DNA of 64,000 nt from Odontesthes bonariensis (GCF_027942865.1 NC_134520.1:4648501-4712500), one strand, 5' to 3'; positions 25,026 to 52,450 are shown, counted from the stretch's first letter. Translations and numbers: made by a program. The notes: generated by a model from the sequence alone, not told the origin.

Positions 25026-27718
25026 CTAGAGGGGAATGGAAACTATGGTTGGAAGTTCCCCAATAGGAGGCGGGTTATACTTCTCCACCCGCATCAGCCG
25101 CCGTAGAATGTCGTCCCGATCACGTGGCCAACCATAAACCTGCGTGTTTTGAAGCCAGTTCGGAACATGACACTGACAGGAAAAAAAAACAAAACAAAAC
25201 CAAAAGAAAGAAAAAGCAAGCGAGCGGATTATGACACAGTTGAGGTTTTGGGGGTTCAGCAGTATGTACCACACACGTTTCACACCATAAATATGTAGAT
25301 TAATCACTCACTGACAGGGAGTAAATTAAGCGAAACACTCAGGCATGTACATTATCATGTAGAGGAGCACGGCATTTACCTTTTTAGCTCCAGGGAACAA
25401 AATGGGGATGAACCTGAAATTTTTGCTTCCATTCTGGATGAATTCATTCTGGAGCTAGGCGACAGATACAAGGAAATCACTCACACGTCTTAAATCTCAG
25501 CACTGTTCAAAGCAAACATGGTTAGGGGGTTTTATGGTTTACCTGTTTATGTATGTAAACCGTGTTGAACGTCCTCTCGTCGTTCTCCAGGTTAAAAGGC
25601 GAGGCCGTCACTGTCTCGTAGTACTTGGGACTGATGATAATGATGATCAAGTACTCTTTCTGTGAGAGCGGGTGACAGGACTCCGTTAAAGGCTCCAGGT
25701 GGCAACCATTTTCATTCTTGTGCAATTATAAAACAGCTTTATAAGACAAGTTCACTCATGAGTGAAAAAGCTCAAGATGTTAAAACAACTTCCTCGATTA
25801 TAATCTTTTTGTTTGTTTGTTTTTTACCCATCTTTATGAATTTAAAGGAATGCGACTGATCTCACCTCACTGAGGTACCGCTCCATGAAGTCAATCTTGC
25901 TTATACTTCTGAACTGCTGCTCAAAAATGTCGATCTGAAACAAAGGCATCTGAGTCACATCTTAATTACAGAAAAAAATGTCAGAGTTTGTCAAGATGTC
26001 AATAAATCTGACAGACTGAATCCAATCATGCAGAGTAAAAACAAGTCTAGACTTCTCTTCGACTTGAATGAAATTCACCCTTTTGATTTTTTTTAATTCT
26101 CATACTCTCTCGCCTTAAATCAGTGATTATGTAATTTGAAAAATGACATGTCTTATCCATTATGACAGAAAACTGCTCCCCCCTTCCAGTTTCTATAGAG
26201 TTGTGGCTCAGCTCCACAAAACAACGACTTGTTCATACATGAGTATCAAAGCCATTGTGTCGCAGCAGCGCAACAAAGTTGATAATCTCTTTGACGTGCT
26301 TGTCGTTGTCCGCTTCGTAAGTGACGAAGACCCTCCCTGTAGCGAAAAGGGAATAGATAGATAGAGTAAATGTTATATACTGTTGATAATCTGACCAACT
26401 CCTGATGTGATGCTGGACACTCACTCTGCTCCACAGACAGCGGTGTGCTGAAAGTTGGGTGTCCTGGGGTGGCTGGAGCATTGAGGCCGCTGTATGACGT
26501 TAAAAAAATAAATAAAAATACGATCAATCACAAGCATTTAAGACAAGCTGTCAAATGAATGAGGCACAATTAGAACTTGAAAAAGCTCACATCTGTGTAA
26601 AACCAGCTCCTGGAAGTCTACAGTCTCCTGGATCTGGAGCAAAGATGTACGGGTTAACTGCTTATCATACTGCGGTAACATGAATGTAACACTTGTTCAC
26701 TGTTGGTGCTGTTTATGCAGTATATTTTGGTACAAAGTTGGAAGACAAATGAGCAGACTTACAGTACGGGCCGTAAGCTGGATGGTGCTGAGGCCAGGGG
26801 TGTTTGTTGGCCACGGGCCTCCTGCTATAGGCGTCTGCAGGGCACTGAGCACAGCAGGAGGGTGCCTGAGGTGGGCACGAGTATGGAGACAACGTGTGGT
26901 GATAAAATTCGGCCAAAGGCGGGTTGGAGCGCAGGGAGAAAGGCTGCTCTAAGCTCATCACGTCGGTGCTGTTTTGGGCAGGGAGGGGAAGGGACTTGTA
27001 TCTGGAGAGGCAGCTGTCCTCAGAGCAGCTGGAGTAATCTTTCTGGCTTGGACAGGAAGGCAGGCTGTTGGGGTACCCCGACCAGCCGCTGGCTACGCTT
27101 GGGTAGAGCTGGCTGACCTGGCTTGGGTACGGAGTTGGCTGGCTGTATCCAGCCAGCAAGCTGTGAGAGGGCCTGGATGAACAGTGGCTCGAGCTGGTCA
27201 GGGGCAGTGAGTGTTCCTGCTCTCTGTTCCACCTCCGTCCATTGAACATGGAGTCATTAGAGACTGCGGCGTGCCGTGGGAGTTGGGGCTGACCCTCGGA
27301 GTTGGAGGTGGAGTCCAGCTTGTGGACAATACTGGCGTCTTGCTCCTCTGCCTTCATGGTCTCATCGTCCTCTTCAGGTGTATTATGGCGAGTGCTCAGT
27401 AGGCTGTTACAACAGTGAGCGAGGAGTTGATCAACTTTAACAAATGAACACTGTTCATAACCATAAATCCTTAGAGGAATTTCTGCTTCACACTTGCCGT
27501 CTCCTCTAACATGCAATAAGCTCTACTTTCATGATTTCTTATCGAAGCAGAGATCTACAGTAGCTGATCTGAACAGGATCCGCACTAAAAAGTTGCATAA
27601 CACAACAGAAAAAGCCAACATGTTACGCTGCACCAAGCTGCATCGCAAGGCATCATGATTGCAGTCGTGCTCACCTATTTGGAGCTGAAACCGAGTTGAC
27701 TGAGGTGGGCAGCATCAT
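25026..27718 (-). CDS. traf3ip2: TRAF3IP2 (Act1/CIKS), IL-17 receptor adaptor, complete
   Basis: Adaptor that joins IL-17 receptors through a SEFIR-SEFIR contact and recruits TRAF6. Coding exons in transcript order: 27718-27675, 27403-26763, 26633-26591, 26489-26425, 26336-26239, 25934-25866, 25659-25543, 25454-25380, 25172-25026. They give 432 residues with consistent phases. The start is MMLPTSVNSVSAPNSLL at 27718, chosen because it splices in frame and resembles the human SLSAPTML region. PEEDDE at residues 24-29 fits a TRAF6-binding PxExx(acidic) motif. A Pro/Ser/Tyr-rich middle is followed by the SEFIR domain from about residue 265 (RVFVTYEADNDKHVKEIINF, then IDIFEQQF, IIISPKYYETV, NFRFIPILFPGAKK). 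The C-terminus VPNWLQNTQVYGWP...LPTIVSIPL closely follows human Act1. It is shorter than human (574), mostly in the disordered N-terminal half. Confidence 0.95.
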
Positions 27719-28707
27719 TGGGCCTTCTCCTCCTGACTTCCATGTGTCTCTCGTTCGAGCCGCATCTGAACGTCTACAGAGGGGGACTCAGTTTGAGAGG
27801 AAAATGGCGAAAGGAAATATCTGGTTGAAAGATAAGGGGTAGACAGAGCCGTAATATTTTGCATTTCTAAGGGTGATTGATGCCTCCTCTCTTGTTCAAT
27901 CAGCCCACACATCTAGAAGTGTCTTTTTGATTTGTATGAAAGCTCACCAGCACATGACAAAGTGTCTCCCACACAAGGGACTTTTCTCTAAATGTTAGGT
28001 GGGTCACTCTTAGGAGGTATGTGGTAACGGGCAACGGTGGGGACAGAATCTGTACTTCTGAATTGAGACCTGTTTAATAAATGATTGCACACAGATACTC
28101 GGCTGTACTTTAAGAGGCATTCATATCAGCCTTTACGCGTCGTTATATTCCCCACCGATGGATTAAGGATTGCGTGATGTTCGTTAAGAAATGGAAAACA
28201 AAGTCTTGCAAATGTTCCTCTGCCTCATTGGGAGTCAGGACCCTTTAACCTCAATTTAGGTGGGTTTATCTTTCAATACACCCCTGACAGTTCCCGTAAA
28301 TTAGCATGACGCTCGCTGAAACCCTCTCTGTGGTTGCACACAGATGCAGCTGCTCGCACTTTCCACTGAAGCTGACCCAGATATCTCTCCGGCTTGTGTT
28401 TCGGACCTTTCACATAGAGCTTCATAAAGAGACTTTCACTCGTTTTTTTATTTTATTTATACAACTCCATTAACACGCTTGTGGCTCGTGGTATCGCGGT
28501 GCTCCTCGCACTTTTAAGCCAAAATTGCTTATAACGTATACGACAATGTTATTTAAGACGCAAAGGCACAACAAAACGGCACTTAAAAGCGTTATTGAGG
28601 GGAAAAATATATAACACAGAAACACATAAAGGGACAAGGTGCTTGTCATGTACGTGAGCTGGTAATATGTTCGTCGAGTCAACTTGAGGAACTTTAAGTT
28701 CACTTAC

Positions 28708-28870
28708 CGTCGCGGGTTCAAGTCTCCACCTGGCACTTCAGCCGACACCGTAGAAAATGTTAGAAAACGTAAAAGGTTGGCTTGAAAAGCAAAACTGCCT
28801 CGACGGCTCCTGGTTGTGTAAATAGACTGAGACCTGCTGGTCTCGAGCCGTCACCTCGTTACAAACAAAA
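28708..28870 (-). promoter_or_regulatory. Probable non-coding first exon and promoter side of traf3ip2
   Basis: On the minus strand a good donor (ACG/GTAAGTGA) ends a putative exon at 28708. An acceptor (CTGTAG) near 27773 opens the exon containing the start codon. The sequence just upstream is CG-containing (TGACGCGTCA at about 28876-28885). The transcription start is not defined. Confidence 0.45.
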
Positions 28871-29144
28871 AATACTGACGCGTCAGGTTGAGCCACTTTG
28901 GGTTTTTTTTTTTTGGTTTTTTTTTAGCTGCAGCTGAGAGCAGCACCACCTCGCGAGAAACTCCACCTTTCACTCACGAGCGACTCCGTGTATTTGTGCG
29001 CGTGTGTACCACTTTTTTAAACCCGACAGGGCCCTTTGAGATGCAAGTACTGACTTTGGGTCCTGGCAGAGTGGTGTAAAAAGAAAAGTATTTACTCTAT
29101 AGCTCTGGGTCCTGGTAAAGTGTCAGGGGTTAGGTTCAGGTTAA

Positions 29145-29657
29145 GGAAGTCAATTAAATGTCCTAATGAGGACGGCTGCCCCATTAGACTTGGCTCATCA
29201 GGCTGGATCGGACATGGTGCCAGAACTGATGAGTCAAGTCGAAGTGGAATTAGTCCAACAGTCAAAAGATGTCTCAGAGCCGCCAAAAGGAAATGTTTCC
29301 TCTGAAAACCAAATCCAAGAAAGACTCGTCATCGTCCTTGAAATGGAACCAGCCTCTAAACATCCAGAGGACTGTAAAACATCAGCAGCCTTACATCCCA
29401 CAGAAGACACAGCAGTTCCAGCACAACTCGTGGACCAATGTGAGCCCTCAGAAGAAAGACCAGCGGTGCCTTCAGCGTGGAGGAAATTAAAGAAATACAT
29501 GACGCCAAAACACCGCCGCCCGCCAGTACAAAGAGAAAACCATCGAGAGAGAAAGACACAGCAGCGTTTAGAACTCGCACACAAGACTCGTCAACAGCTT
29601 GTCAACCTCAAATGAATATAAAACCTTCTCCATACATCATATTATATCATCAATAAA
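29145..29657 (+). CDS. Unrecognised open frame with nearby polyadenylation signal, possible terminal exon
   Basis: Plus-strand frame open from about 29145 to the stop at 29613-29615, with a first ATG at 29166 (149 residues). AATAAA follows at 29652-29657, about 40 bases past the stop, as in a 3'-terminal exon. The protein is hydrophilic, acidic in the middle and basic at the C-terminus (AWRKLKKYMTPKHRRPPVQ, then RERKTQQRLELAHKTRQQL). There is no domain I recognise, no signal peptide and no membrane segment. A second frame (29269-29490) is also open, so this could be chance or a long non-coding RNA. It is divergent from traf3ip2 and about 300 bases away. Confidence 0.3.
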
Positions 29658-30023
29658 ATATGATTCAAATTCATATAACTTTTGTTCATCTGTATCTTTT
29701 CACCCTGAACAACTGCACTACCTGAAAGCATCAGTGCATTGTTCTCTCAGCTGTTAATGTGTCATTCAGATAAGAACATGAAGATATGTTCCTTCACAAA
29801 TCATCATTGAATTGATTTATGTGTTTAAATAGAATCAATTATAAAAAAAACTAAATTACACACTCGTTTGGGTTGTTATCAAAATAAGAAACGGTTTTAC
29901 GTGTCAATTAAAAGGTAATTCTCTTCCAAAGTTATTCTTCCAAGGACAAATCAGGTATCTTTGATATTGTTGAGGGTTTAATATCACCTTTTACCGGACA
30001 TATTTATGCTTATTTATGCCTCT

Positions 30024-30335
30024 GCGGCCATGGCTCAGTGAGGGTGGGTCATCCTGAAGGTTGGCGGTTCGATTCCCACTCTCACTGCTCACAGATTGGT
30101 GAACTGACGGCTGGAGGGGTGGCAGTCCACCTCACGGCTGAGGTGCAAGGCAAGGCACCGTACCCCCCCTGCTCCCCGGGCGCTGTGATTGGCTGCCCAC
30201 CGCTCCAGTGTGCATGGCATCTGTCTCCATGAGTGTGTGACCCTGTGCATGTGTGTGTTCAACAGCTGCCAACCCGGATGGGTTAAATGCGGAGAAAATA
30301 ATAGAATAGAAAAATACATCCCCCAATGGGGAAAT
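30024..30335 (+). mobile_element. tRNA-derived SINE-like repeat
   Basis: Head GCGGCCATGGCTCAGTGAGG resembles a tRNA A box, and GGCGGTTCGATTCCCACTCT about 40 bases later is a good B box. The body is GC-rich and the end reads GGATGGGTTAAATGCGGAGA, a 3' motif seen in several fish SINE families, then an A-rich tail. Confidence 0.7.
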
Positions 30336-31089
30336 TTAAATTAGTCAAGTAGCTCAAAAAAAATTATCAATATTTACAATGATTGTATATTAACAACAAC
30401 AATAATAATACCAATTCTAATAAAAATACTACTACTAACTAATAATAATAAATCCAACTAAATAAAATTAAAAAAATTTTAAAAAATCAATCAATCAATT
30501 TGAGAAGAACTCAGCAGTCACTGTTAGTTAACTGGAGGAGTAATTTCGTGTGACATGACTACATGACAATAAAATCATCTTGATCATTGTGCTTATTCAG
30601 AGTTGATACGCTCCTTTTTGAAGGGAACAAGCATCGATTCCACGGTGTGAAGGGTTAAAACAGTACATGCTTACAGGGGGAGTCCAAACAGGTGGGATGA
30701 GGCCTATAGTGGAAAAGTACCGGACACAGGGAGATGGGGGGAGTTTTCCCACACAGGGTGGAGACATCTGGATGGAGCAGAGATGGAGTACAAGGCTGAT
30801 ATCGGACCAAGGACTAATCAGGGAAAGCCAAGTCTAAACCACGGCTTCTCCCCGACTTTCGGACCAATATTTACATCATATTTCTATGGTAATATAATAG
30901 TGTGTTTAGAAAAACAGTGGTAAACTTTTTCTGATCAGACTGCCTGGCGGAGAGAGGTCCACAGCGCTGTGGAACCTGAACCTTTAAATAAATTCTGAGC
31001 TCGACTTGGAGTTTGCAGGGCTCTATAGTTTTCAAGTTTGCTTGGAGTGAGATTCGGGCGGGGCAGGGGCCGGGCCGGGCATGTGTGCG

Positions 31090-31140
31090 GAGGGGGGGGG
31101 GGGGTTCTTTCGTTTTTTTTTTTGGGGGGGGGGGGGGGGT
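31090..31140 (+). repeat. Long G and T homopolymer tracts
   Basis: Two G runs (about 12 and 15 bases) separated by a short C/T/T-rich stretch, just after a GGGCCGGGCC-like segment. Base counts in such runs are unreliable in an assembly. Confidence 0.85.
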
Positions 31141-32689
31141 CCCTTGCAGTATCCCATCGCCATAAACTAGCTACTTAAAGAACAAAGAAATTGTTTTATT
31201 TATACCAAAATCACAAATCTTCACTTTTACACAAAATTCTGCTATATTTTAAAATAAATTGTTTTAGGTATGCAAAGTCTTAACAAACAAAAAAACAGAC
31301 AAATTAAATTAAGAAAAACAAACATAACCCCAAATGGGCCCCTTGAGCAGTCCCTCTCTGTGTGTGTTTGTTTATGAGTGTTGTAAGTGTTTGTGGCAGA
31401 TTTTGATGCTTGATGACTGATATTGGGGGCTCCCATTTAAAGCACTGTGGCTCAGTGTCAGCCATTTTCACAGTCATGATGGATGACAGAGTTCCATTCA
31501 GAGCCAACGTGTTCCTGGTCGTGCTTTTATTGAGCCCCACCATGGAAAAAACCCTCTCTGCATCAGCATTTCAGTGTGGCAGAACTAATACCAGTTTGGC
31601 AATTGTAGATAGCCTTGGGAATCTGTTCATACCAGTCACATTTGAAAAAAATTAACCACGGAAGCCTAATTACACTCCTACATATTTTTCATTAAGTTGC
31701 TCATGTCAAAGGGTGTGTGCTGAATATTTAGGCCTACTACTTCAACAAAAACTTTAATCGGCGGGATATTGGTCTTTTACAAAGAGTAGGAAAACTATAG
31801 TAACTAATAAAAGATTCAAATAAATGAAGATATGACCTGCTGATGATCCTGACGGTTCTCTTTCACCTCCAGCTCGTCTACAACTTCTGCAGCATTCAGA
31901 GCATAATAGGTTATGTCTGCTGTGCATTCATGGAACGCGTGCTTGCAGCTGAAAGCTTTTTCAGACCTCACCCGGCAACAAGAAATTCTGTTTTCTGATT
32001 AGCTGAAAAATTCTATTTTGTGATTTGCCGATGGGTAGCTAAATCAAGACAGCTGTACCAGAGCTATAGTTCTGAGCTGTAGAACGCACAGTAACCTGCC
32101 ATTGACTCGTTTATAGTATATAGGCCATTAGAATATCTGTGCGACGAAGTTGATCATTTCTCAGCGTGAGAAATGGCATGTGTGGCGTGTGAGCTGTGAA
32201 CTTGTTGAAATGCGTGTGTTTCACGCAGCCCTGAGCTTGTGCATCTTCTCTCAGACAAACGAACACGACGGTTATCTAAATGGCTGTTAAACAAAATGGA
32301 CGATACTGCCCACCCTGTGCACAGCGACAGGGAGTGAAAGGCTTCTTCAGGTCAATGCGGGAGGTCATTTCTGCCAGCAGCAACAACCTGTAACCGGTTG
32401 TGATTGTTGAGATTGCTGCAACATGCCAAAAATCAATGCTAGAGTTCTAAACAAGACCTTCTTCCATCCCGTCAGTCAGAGAGCTTGTGAAACTGCAAGG
32501 ACCCTATTGTATCTGTACTGTTTCTTATTATTCCGTCCGTCTTCTGTCCGTCTTCCTCCCGTTATTCTTTGCAAAAGGTACTCGAAAACTCTTGAAATTT
32601 TGCAAACACCACCTGCCAGTCGACAACATGAAAGAATCTAAACTTTATATTTTTGGGAGTCGCACATTGACTCTGTAGCGCCCCCTACG

Positions 32690-34100
32690 GTGCTTAAAAA
32701 TGGTCCCGCATTGGGCTGTTTCACGTGGGACGACAAAACTCGGTACACTCATTCATCATGCCCAGACGCACAAAAAGTCTCCAGCCGCCATGGTCCCACG
32801 TCCACAGGAAGGCGGCCATTTTGGATGGAAAGTGCGTTTTCGTGCCATTTTTGACCGATTCCACGCCTTGCATATGATCGAACTAGTCCTACAGATTTAA
32901 TGCTACAGACTTCAAACTTGACCAGGTTACTCTTCAGACATGGGGGGGGGGGGGGGTCATTGGGCAACTTTTTCAAAACTTAAAGGGCGTGGGCGTGGCG
33001 ACGCCTCAAAGTTTGATGACTCGCCATCACTCGCCACAAAAAATGAAGTCGGTAATAACTGCCACATACATTATCCAATCTGTCCCAAACTTCATACGGT
33101 GAATGCTGGACCCAGCCTGAACGCGTATTATCAGTGACATGATACCTATAGCGCCACCTGCTGGTGGTTGGAAACATCTTTTTTTCCCCCCACTTTTTGA
33201 TCGAACTCCTCCTACAGATTTAAAGCGATACGATGTAACTTCTCAAAAAGCCCAGTATGGAGCTCCCCCTACAGGCTTGGAGGTAATGTACGGTTACACT
33301 GTCGTAAATACAACACCGTTTCGCTTTCACGTTTCACGTTTGTTGACGAACCGGCGAGGAGTCAGAAGGTGCAAATGTCGACCGAGAAGTCAAGTCAAGT
33401 CAAGTCAAAGTTTATTTATAATGCACTTTTAAAACAACAATAGCAGCTGACCAAAGTGCTAACAGGAAGGCCTAAAATAGGGAGAGAGAAGGTAAGAGTA
33501 ATCAAATGTACCTGGGAGCGTGAGAGGGGTCTATTTGTTTTTGCTGTAGGTGTGCCAGAAAGCAAGTCGAAGTACTTCCGCTCAGCTCCCGCTCAGACCC
33601 CCGAAGGGCATAGGAGACAGGCCAATCGTAATATTAAAACTCATTCTAGCCGCACAATTGTTTTCAAGCTGTTATTTTAAGGTAGAAATGTTACATAGTA
33701 TTACTTTAATGCTACAAGCTTCAAACTTGGCTAGGTAACTCTTAAGACATGGGGGGGATCATGCAGAAACTTTTCCAAACTCTGAACGGTGTGGGCGTGG
33801 CCAGGCGGTGAAAATCGTGTGATGGCGTTTGTGATTTGAAAGCCTTATTATCATCACAAGGTCATGAAACTTGGCACACACGTCCACCCTGATGACCTCG
33901 TACGTATGTAAAGGGTATCGTGTGTGGGCGGAGCAAAATGGCTCAGTGGCGCCCCCTGGAAATGTTCAAATACCCCTCCACATTGGGGTTATTATGTGCT
34001 CGTACGTACGCAGAGAGTATCGTGCGTCTGGGCAGAGCTACGCGACGACAACGTCCAGCGTGTGCCCCAACGTGCCTGCACACAGCTGCTTGCAGCTTTC
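32690..34100. repeat. Diverged dispersed repeat block with internally duplicated unit
   Basis: Two diverged direct copies of a unit start near 32898 and 33709. Each reads 'taatgctac..cttcaaacttg', then 'gactcttc/aagacatgggg', then 'aacttttc/ccaaact' and 'gtgggcgtggc'. Between and after are phrases such as GCGCCACCTGCTGG (33150) and 'atggctcagtggcgccccctgg' (about 33940), typical of an abundant non-coding teleost repeat. No gene is supported, although the LINE frame to the right extends back into it from 33920. Confidence 0.6.
33389..33475 (-). mobile_element. 3' end of a LINE-2-like retroelement, minus orientation
   Basis: A (TCAAG)n run leads into TCAAAGTTTATTTATAATGC, the inverted form of the 'tataaataaa' plus short pentamer tail seen on the plus-strand LINE-2 at 37142. 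Only the 3' tip is present. Confidence 0.6.
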
Positions 34101-36253
34101 TAGTTAAGCTTGGATTTATAACTCAAATTTATTACTCAAACACTGTTTCCTACTCCAACTTTACTCCAGCAGCACTTGACTCTCTTGTTGACAGCACTAT
34201 AGTTTCAATGCGTACAGCACTGGACAATGTTGCCCCTCTGAAAAGGAAGGTAATCAGTCAGAAGAGGTTGGCTCCTTGGTATAATTCACAGCTGCGTGCT
34301 TTAAAGCAGACTGCAAGAAAGCTGGAGAGACAGTGGCGTTCCTCTAATTTAGAAGAGTCTCAGTTAGTCTGGAAAGATAGTTTAACAATGTATAAGAAAG
34401 CCCTTCGTAAAGCTAGAACTGCTTATTATTCATCATTGATAGATGAGAATAAGAATAATCCCAGGTTTCTTTTCAGCACTGTAGCCAGTCTGACTAAGAG
34501 TCCGAGCTCTGCTGAGCCAGTTATTCCTTTAACTCTCAGCAGTGATGATTTCATGAGCTTCTTTATTAATAAAATTGTTTCTATCAGAGAGAAGATTGAT
34601 GGAGTCCTTCCCACTATTATCAGTGATGTATCATCAAGTACAGCAGCTTTAGAAGTATCTTTAGAACCTGATTTGTATTTAGACGGCTTCTGCCCAGTTG
34701 ATCTCTCTGAACTAACAACAGCAATAGTCTCTTCTAAACCATCAACTTGTGTTTTAGACCCAATCCCAACCAGACTGTTCAAGGAGGTTTTCCCATTAAT
34801 TGACACTTCCATATTGGATTTGATCAATCTGTCTTTGTTGACAGGATATGTACCTCAGACTTTTAAGGTTGCTGTAATTAAACCTTTACTTAAAAAACCT
34901 ACTCTTGATTCAGAAGTGTTGGCTCATTATAGACCTATATCCAATCTCCCTTTTATGTCTAAAGTTCTTGAAAAAATAGTTGCAGCTCAGCTTTGTGATC
35001 ATTTACACAGAAATAATTTGTTTGAAGAGTTTCAGTCAGGATTCAGAGTGCATCATAGCACAGAAACAGCACTGCTGAAAGTTACCAATGATCTCCTCTT
35101 AGCCTCTGATAGCGGACTTGTGTCTGTGCTTGTCCTGTTGGATCTCAGTGCTGCATTTGATACGGTCGATCACAGTATCTTATTACACAGACTTGAACAT
35201 GTTATTGGGATTAAAGGAACTGCATTAGGCTGGTTTAAATCATATTTATCTGATAGATTTCAGTTTGTTCTTGTAAATGAAGAATCTTCCTCACACACCA
35301 GAGTAAGTCATGGAGTTCCTCAGGGTTCTGTGCTTGGACCGATTCTTTTTACTTTATACATGCTTCCATTAGGTAACATTATTAGACAGCATGGCATAAA
35401 TTTCCATTGCTATGCTGATGATACTCAGCTGTACTTATCTATAAAACCAGATGAAACCAATAGGTTGGTCAGACTACAAGCATGTCTTAAAGACATAAAG
35501 ACCTGGATGACTCAGAACTGTCTGCTGCTAAATTCAGACAAAACTGAAGTCGTTATCTTTGGACCTGAGCGTTTCAGGGAGAAATTGTCTAGCTATATAG
35601 TTACTCTAGATGGTATTTCCTTGGCTTCTAGTTCTACAGTGAGGAACCTTGGAATTATTTTTGACCAGAACTTATCATTTGACTCGCATATAAAACAGGT
35701 TTCTAGGACTGCCTTCTTTCACCTTCGTAATATTGTTAAAATCAGGAACATCTTGTCTCAGAGTGATGCAGAAAAACTAATTCATGCATTTGTTACTTCA
35801 AGATTGGACTACTGTAATTCTTTATTATTGGGCTGTCCTACATATTCTCTGAAAAGCCTTCAGTTGATCCAAAATGCTGCAGCCAGAGTTCTGATGAGAA
35901 CTAACAGGAGAGATCATATTTCTCCAGTTTTAGCTTCTCTTCATTGGCTCCCTGTTAAATTCAGAATAGAATTTAAGATTCTTCTCCTTACATATAAAAC
36001 TCTTAATGACCGAGCTCCATCATATCTTAAAGATCTCATTGTAAGATATTTTCGTAACAGAGCACTTCGTTCCCAAACTACAGGTTTACTTGAGGTTCCC
36101 AGAGTTTCTAAAAGTAGAATGGGAGGCAGAGCCTTCAGTTATCAGGCCCCTCAATTGTGGAATAAGCTGCCAGTAAATGTCCGGGAAGCAGACACCCTTT
36201 CCACTTTTAAGACCAGGCTTAAAACTTTCCTTTTTTATAAAGCTTATAGTTAG
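33920..36253 (+). CDS. L2-type reverse transcriptase, uninterrupted frame
   Basis: 777 codons without a stop; LINE sequence begins near 34107, so about the first 60 residues come from the flanking repeat. Reverse-transcriptase blocks are in order: [20 protein letters not shown] then [33 protein letters not shown]; motif [17 protein letters not shown] with catalytic Asp; motif [19 protein letters not shown]; motif [10 protein letters not shown] with the YADD pair at 35411-35422; then the thumb and a C-terminal region ending [20 protein letters not shown]. It copies element RNA by target-primed reverse transcription in intact relatives. Without the endonuclease this copy cannot move by itself. 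The open frame suggests recent insertion. Confidence 0.85.
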   Translation: MCGRSKMAQWRPLEMFKYPSTLGLLCARTYAESIVRLGRATRRQRPACAPTCLHTAACSFLVKLGFITQIYYSNTVSYSNFTPAALDSLVDSTIVSMRTALDNVAPLKRKVISQKRLAPWYNSQLRALKQTARKLERQWRSSNLEESQLVWKDSLTMYKKALRKARTAYYSSLIDENKNNPRFLFSTVASLTKSPSSAEPVIPLTLSSDDFMSFFINKIVSIREKIDGVLPTIISDVSSSTAALEVSLEPDLYLDGFCPVDLSELTTAIVSSKPSTCVLDPIPTRLFKEVFPLIDTSILDLINLSLLTGYVPQTFKVAVIKPLLKKPTLDSEVLAHYRPISNLPFMSKVLEKIVAAQLCDHLHRNNLFEEFQSGFRVHHSTETALLKVTNDLLLASDSGLVSVLVLLDLSAAFDTVDHSILLHRLEHVIGIKGTALGWFKSYLSDRFQFVLVNEESSSHTRVSHGVPQGSVLGPILFTLYMLPLGNIIRQHGINFHCYADDTQLYLSIKPDETNRLVRLQACLKDIKTWMTQNCLLLNSDKTEVVIFGPERFREKLSSYIVTLDGISLASSSTVRNLGIIFDQNLSFDSHIKQVSRTAFFHLRNIVKIRNILSQSDAEKLIHAFVTSRLDYCNSLLLGCPTYSLKSLQLIQNAAARVLMRTNRRDHISPVLASLHWLPVKFRIEFKILLLTYKTLNDRAPSYLKDLIVRYFRNRALRSQTTGLLEVPRVSKSRMGGRAFSYQAPQLWNKLPVNVREADTLSTFKTRLKTFLFYKAYS

Positions 36254-37142
36254 GTCTGTTGAATCTGATAGTGTGTCTGCTAGTGTGTCTTGTTCTGCCT
36301 CCACCTCTGGCACCCTCTATACTTTCATTACCCCCTACCCGAACCAGGGTTTGCATCCCCACCCCGCTGTGACTGGTGTGCAGTTGGTGAGAGGCTGAGG
36401 TAGCTTGTGGCTGTAAAAAGATGGTTGTTGTGGTGTGAGGAGCAGATCTATATAGGGAGTATAGGGAATTACTCACTGAGTCTGGTCCTTTACTTTATTT
36501 TATTATTTATTTTTTCGTTAGCACAAGTTTCTTGTGTTTACCTTGAATAGGGATGGCTCATGTGATCCTGAAACATCCCATAGTTAAGCTGCTATAGGCC
36601 TAGACTGCTGGGGGGCCTCATCTGACACACCTTTCCTCACTTTACTCTCTTTATGTATATGTGATATTATTGTGGTCATTAACTCGTCTTTCCCTGTTCC
36701 AACAGATATCCTTTGAATGGTGTTACAGTGCCGCCGTCGCGGTGGCCCCCTGCCCCCCTCCCCCCCCCCCTTTTTCTGTCTTCTCAAACCCCAGCTGGTC
36801 GAGGCGGATGGCCACCCTTCCTGAGTCTGGTTCTGCCAGAGGTTTCTTCCTGTTAAAAGGGAGTCGTTTCTCTCCACAGTCGCCTCAGGCACGCCGCTCA
36901 GGCCGGGAGATTGGACCGAAAAACAAAAAGTTTTCAGTGCAATCTGTTGGTTTTCTTAGCTAGGAAATTGTTTTTGAATTGGCTCTATATGAACGAATTG
37001 GATTATTTTATGAATTATGATTATTATTAATTAATTGAATTCCAATTGGCTTGAATTGGACTTACTATCTAAGTGCCTTGAGATGACATTTGTTGTATTT
37101 GGCGCTATATAAATAAAAATGAATTGAATTGAATTGAATTGA
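34107..37142 (+). mobile_element. LINE-2 (L2 clade) retrotransposon, 5'-truncated
   Basis: Carries the linker and reverse-transcriptase half of an L2-type polyprotein, a 3' untranslated region of about 890 bases, and ends GGCGCTATATAAATAAAAAT followed by (GAATT)n at 37120-37142, a tail typical of teleost L2 copies. The apurinic endonuclease half expected upstream is missing, so the copy is 5'-truncated, as most L2 insertions are. It lies between traf3ip2 and chd1l. Confidence 0.85.
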
Positions 37143-37676
37143 AGGAGGTTATTATTTCGAGAACAGATTTACAAGTTTACTGATCATAAGATATAATTAT
37201 TTTGCACATTTTAGTTTTGTTTGCGAGCAATCCCAACACACACTTCAGTAAGGAAGGCTTCGCCCTTTTCGAGACACAAGCTCTCCTGAGCCCAGGATTT
37301 GTGCTGCCTTTTCTCTAACATATTAGGTTTGCAGTTTTTTTCCCCACCACTTCCCTGTTTCAACAATCATGCTTGAAATCACCCATAAAGTGTATCACAA
37401 TAAACACACATAAACAGTTTTTCCCGTCTAAGGCCACGATAGGCTCTGTTTATTGTTACTGTAAGATGCTGAGACTCAGCACGAGTGTCAACACCAGCCT
37501 ACAACCCAGCAGTGAAAGACTGTGGATTTGATTGGTCTTCCACATTTAAATAAACCATTGTGAAATGTTCTAAAATATTTTCAAATGCAGCAGCCATACA
37601 AGTTCATCCGGGGCTTGCGACAAACCACAGATTGATCGTTACATTTTTTAAAAGAAGACAATCTGACGTTTTGCTA

Positions 37677-52450
<14,774 letters not shown>

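Noticed and set aside
26680-27402. Plus-strand frames opposite traf3ip2
   Set aside because: Shadows of the large traf3ip2 exon; the minus-strand frame joins in phase with eight other exons.
30024-30110. Possible tRNA gene
   Set aside because: A and B boxes are present, but the cloverleaf is not maintained and the sequence continues as a 300-base SINE.
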